From Shewanella atlantica (GTDB taxonomy: Bacteria > Pseudomonadota > Gammaproteobacteria > Enterobacterales > Shewanellaceae): DNA of 64,000 bases. Each line of letters starts with the position of its first letter. The stretch's first letter is position 1. The DNA is taken from contig NZ_RXNV01000001.1 of NCBI RefSeq assembly GCF_003966265.1, positions 1,054,001 to 1,118,000 of the forward strand. The letters run 5' to 3'. The notes beneath the pieces were generated by a model. That model saw only the letters and a list, made by a program, of their open reading frames with translations, was not told the origin of the DNA and made no database searches. Made by a program: the position numbers and the translations under genes. Positions 63,314 through 64,000 of this stretch are shown one piece after another.

Positions 63314-64000
63314 ATGAAAAAGCTGAAAATCGATGGTACGCTGCTATCGGCTCGACCGGAAGAACTCCTGATCGACATAGCAAGAGATGCGGGGATAGCG
63401 ATCCCAAGCCTTTGCGAGCGCCCTATCAAGGGTCAACACAAGAGTGGCGGTGAAGAGAAAAGTCACTGTAACCTCTGTGTCGTTGAGATCCATTCTCATA
63501 AAACCAGCACGGGTGATGAGACTCCCCCCTCAACCGTAAGATCCTGTGAAACGACATTTGCATCCCTGTGTGGTAATGCACAATCGAACGCAACAGACAC
63601 AAATAGCCAGATTGAAGTTGTCACTCAATCGGCCTACCTTAGTCAGCAGCGACAAGCCTCGCTGACAGAAATATTGAGTGACCACTTTGCAGACTGTGAA
63701 GCCCCCTGCCAACAAGCCTGCCCGGCAGGCGTCGATGTACAGTCATATCTGTTTCATATCTCACAAGGCAACCATAAAGAAGCCGTAAAAGTGATTAAGG
63801 AGACCCTGCCACTCCCGTTATCCATCGGCAGAGTATGCCCCGCATTTTGTGAAACCGAGTGCAGACGAGGCCTGGTTGATGAGCCTGTAGCGATAAGACA
63901 ACTCAAGCGACATGCTGCCGACCTGGATATCGAAGACAGCGAAAGCTATGTGCCGCCTAAATCTCCGGCTACGGGGAAAAAAGTCGCCATAATCGGCAGC
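63314..64000 (+). CDS. Large 2Fe-2S/4Fe-4S FAD oxidoreductase (GltD-like), 3' end cut by the window
   Basis: The first 229 codons of an open frame. Residues about 1-90 form a ferredoxin-like 2Fe-2S domain (MKKLKIDGTLLSARPEELLIDIARDAGIAIPSLCERP, then CNLCVVEI and SCE). Next comes the double 4Fe-4S N-domain of GltD-type reductases (DCEAPCQQACPAGVDVQSYL; GRVCPAFCETECRRG near residues 173-187). The last residues GKKVAIIGS start the FAD-binding Rossmann fold. This plan is found in NAD(P)H- and formate-dehydrogenase-linked FAD subunits in Shewanella and relatives. The ATG has AAGG eight bases upstream. The electron donor cannot be identified without the missing part. Confidence 0.83.
   Translation, partial: MKKLKIDGTLLSARPEELLIDIARDAGIAIPSLCERPIKGQHKSGGEEKSHCNLCVVEIHSHKTSTGDETPPSTVRSCETTFASLCGNAQSNATDTNSQIEVVTQSAYLSQQRQASLTEILSDHFADCEAPCQQACPAGVDVQSYLFHISQGNHKEAVKVIKETLPLPLSIGRVCPAFCETECRRGLVDEPVAIRQLKRHAADLDIEDSESYVPPKSPATGKKVAIIGS

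Overview
The window reads as chromosomal DNA of a marine gammaproteobacterium, most likely Shewanella. Three things point there. The Calvin-type fructose-bisphosphate aldolase, pgk, epd and transketolase run in the order known from gammaproteobacteria next to metK. Proteins such as TrmN6, SrmB, Tas, RlhA, CsdA/CsdE and the Fe-S serine dehydratase are clearly gammaproteobacterial. The intergenic DNA is full of short foldback repeats, the gene set is rich in c-di-GMP proteins, and there is an exported c-type cytochrome. This assignment comes from gene content and memory of the families, not from a database search.

Layout. 1-9300: the start of a BrnQ transporter gene, TrmN6, SrmB, an RND efflux pair and a small radical SAM protein. 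9400-18700: an accessory region with a membrane sensor that has a worn-out GGDEF domain, a conserved unknown membrane protein, and a notable cluster in which two paralogous ToxR-like regulator/partner pairs flank a Tat-exported di-heme split-Soret-like cytochrome and a lipoprotein. 18700-27300: a DUF481 outer-membrane protein, the central-carbon block fba-pgk-epd-tktA on the minus strand, and metK on the plus strand behind four MetJ-like boxes. 27500-37200: a Bax-like glucosaminidase, acetyltransferases, two tandem paralogs with degenerate GGDEF domains, a META lipoprotein, a dicarboxylate/amino-acid symporter and a CSS-EAL phosphodiesterase. 37200-48600: sdaC-sdaA, yjjX, a MarR-GNAT fusion, tas, csdA-csdE and an AAA ATPase, interrupted by two MITE-like elements and two identical ten-copy heptamer arrays. 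48600-64000: a PH-domain protein, rlhA, a cupin, a nitroreductase, a 7TMR diguanylate cyclase, nagB, a RluE-like pseudouridine synthase, a PAS-GGDEF-EAL protein, prfB-lysS with the programmed +1 frameshift, an unusual pentapeptide potassium channel, and the start of a large 2Fe-2S/FAD oxidoreductase cut by the window end.

Most of the window is housekeeping metabolism and RNA or translation functions. The less ordinary parts are the double ToxR-like/cytochrome locus, the mixture of intact (three) and degenerate (three) c-di-GMP domain proteins, and the repeat landscape. Two repeat elements begin exactly at the stop codon of the upstream gene, and they share an internal module. No rRNA, tRNA, CRISPR array, prophage or intact insertion sequence was seen.
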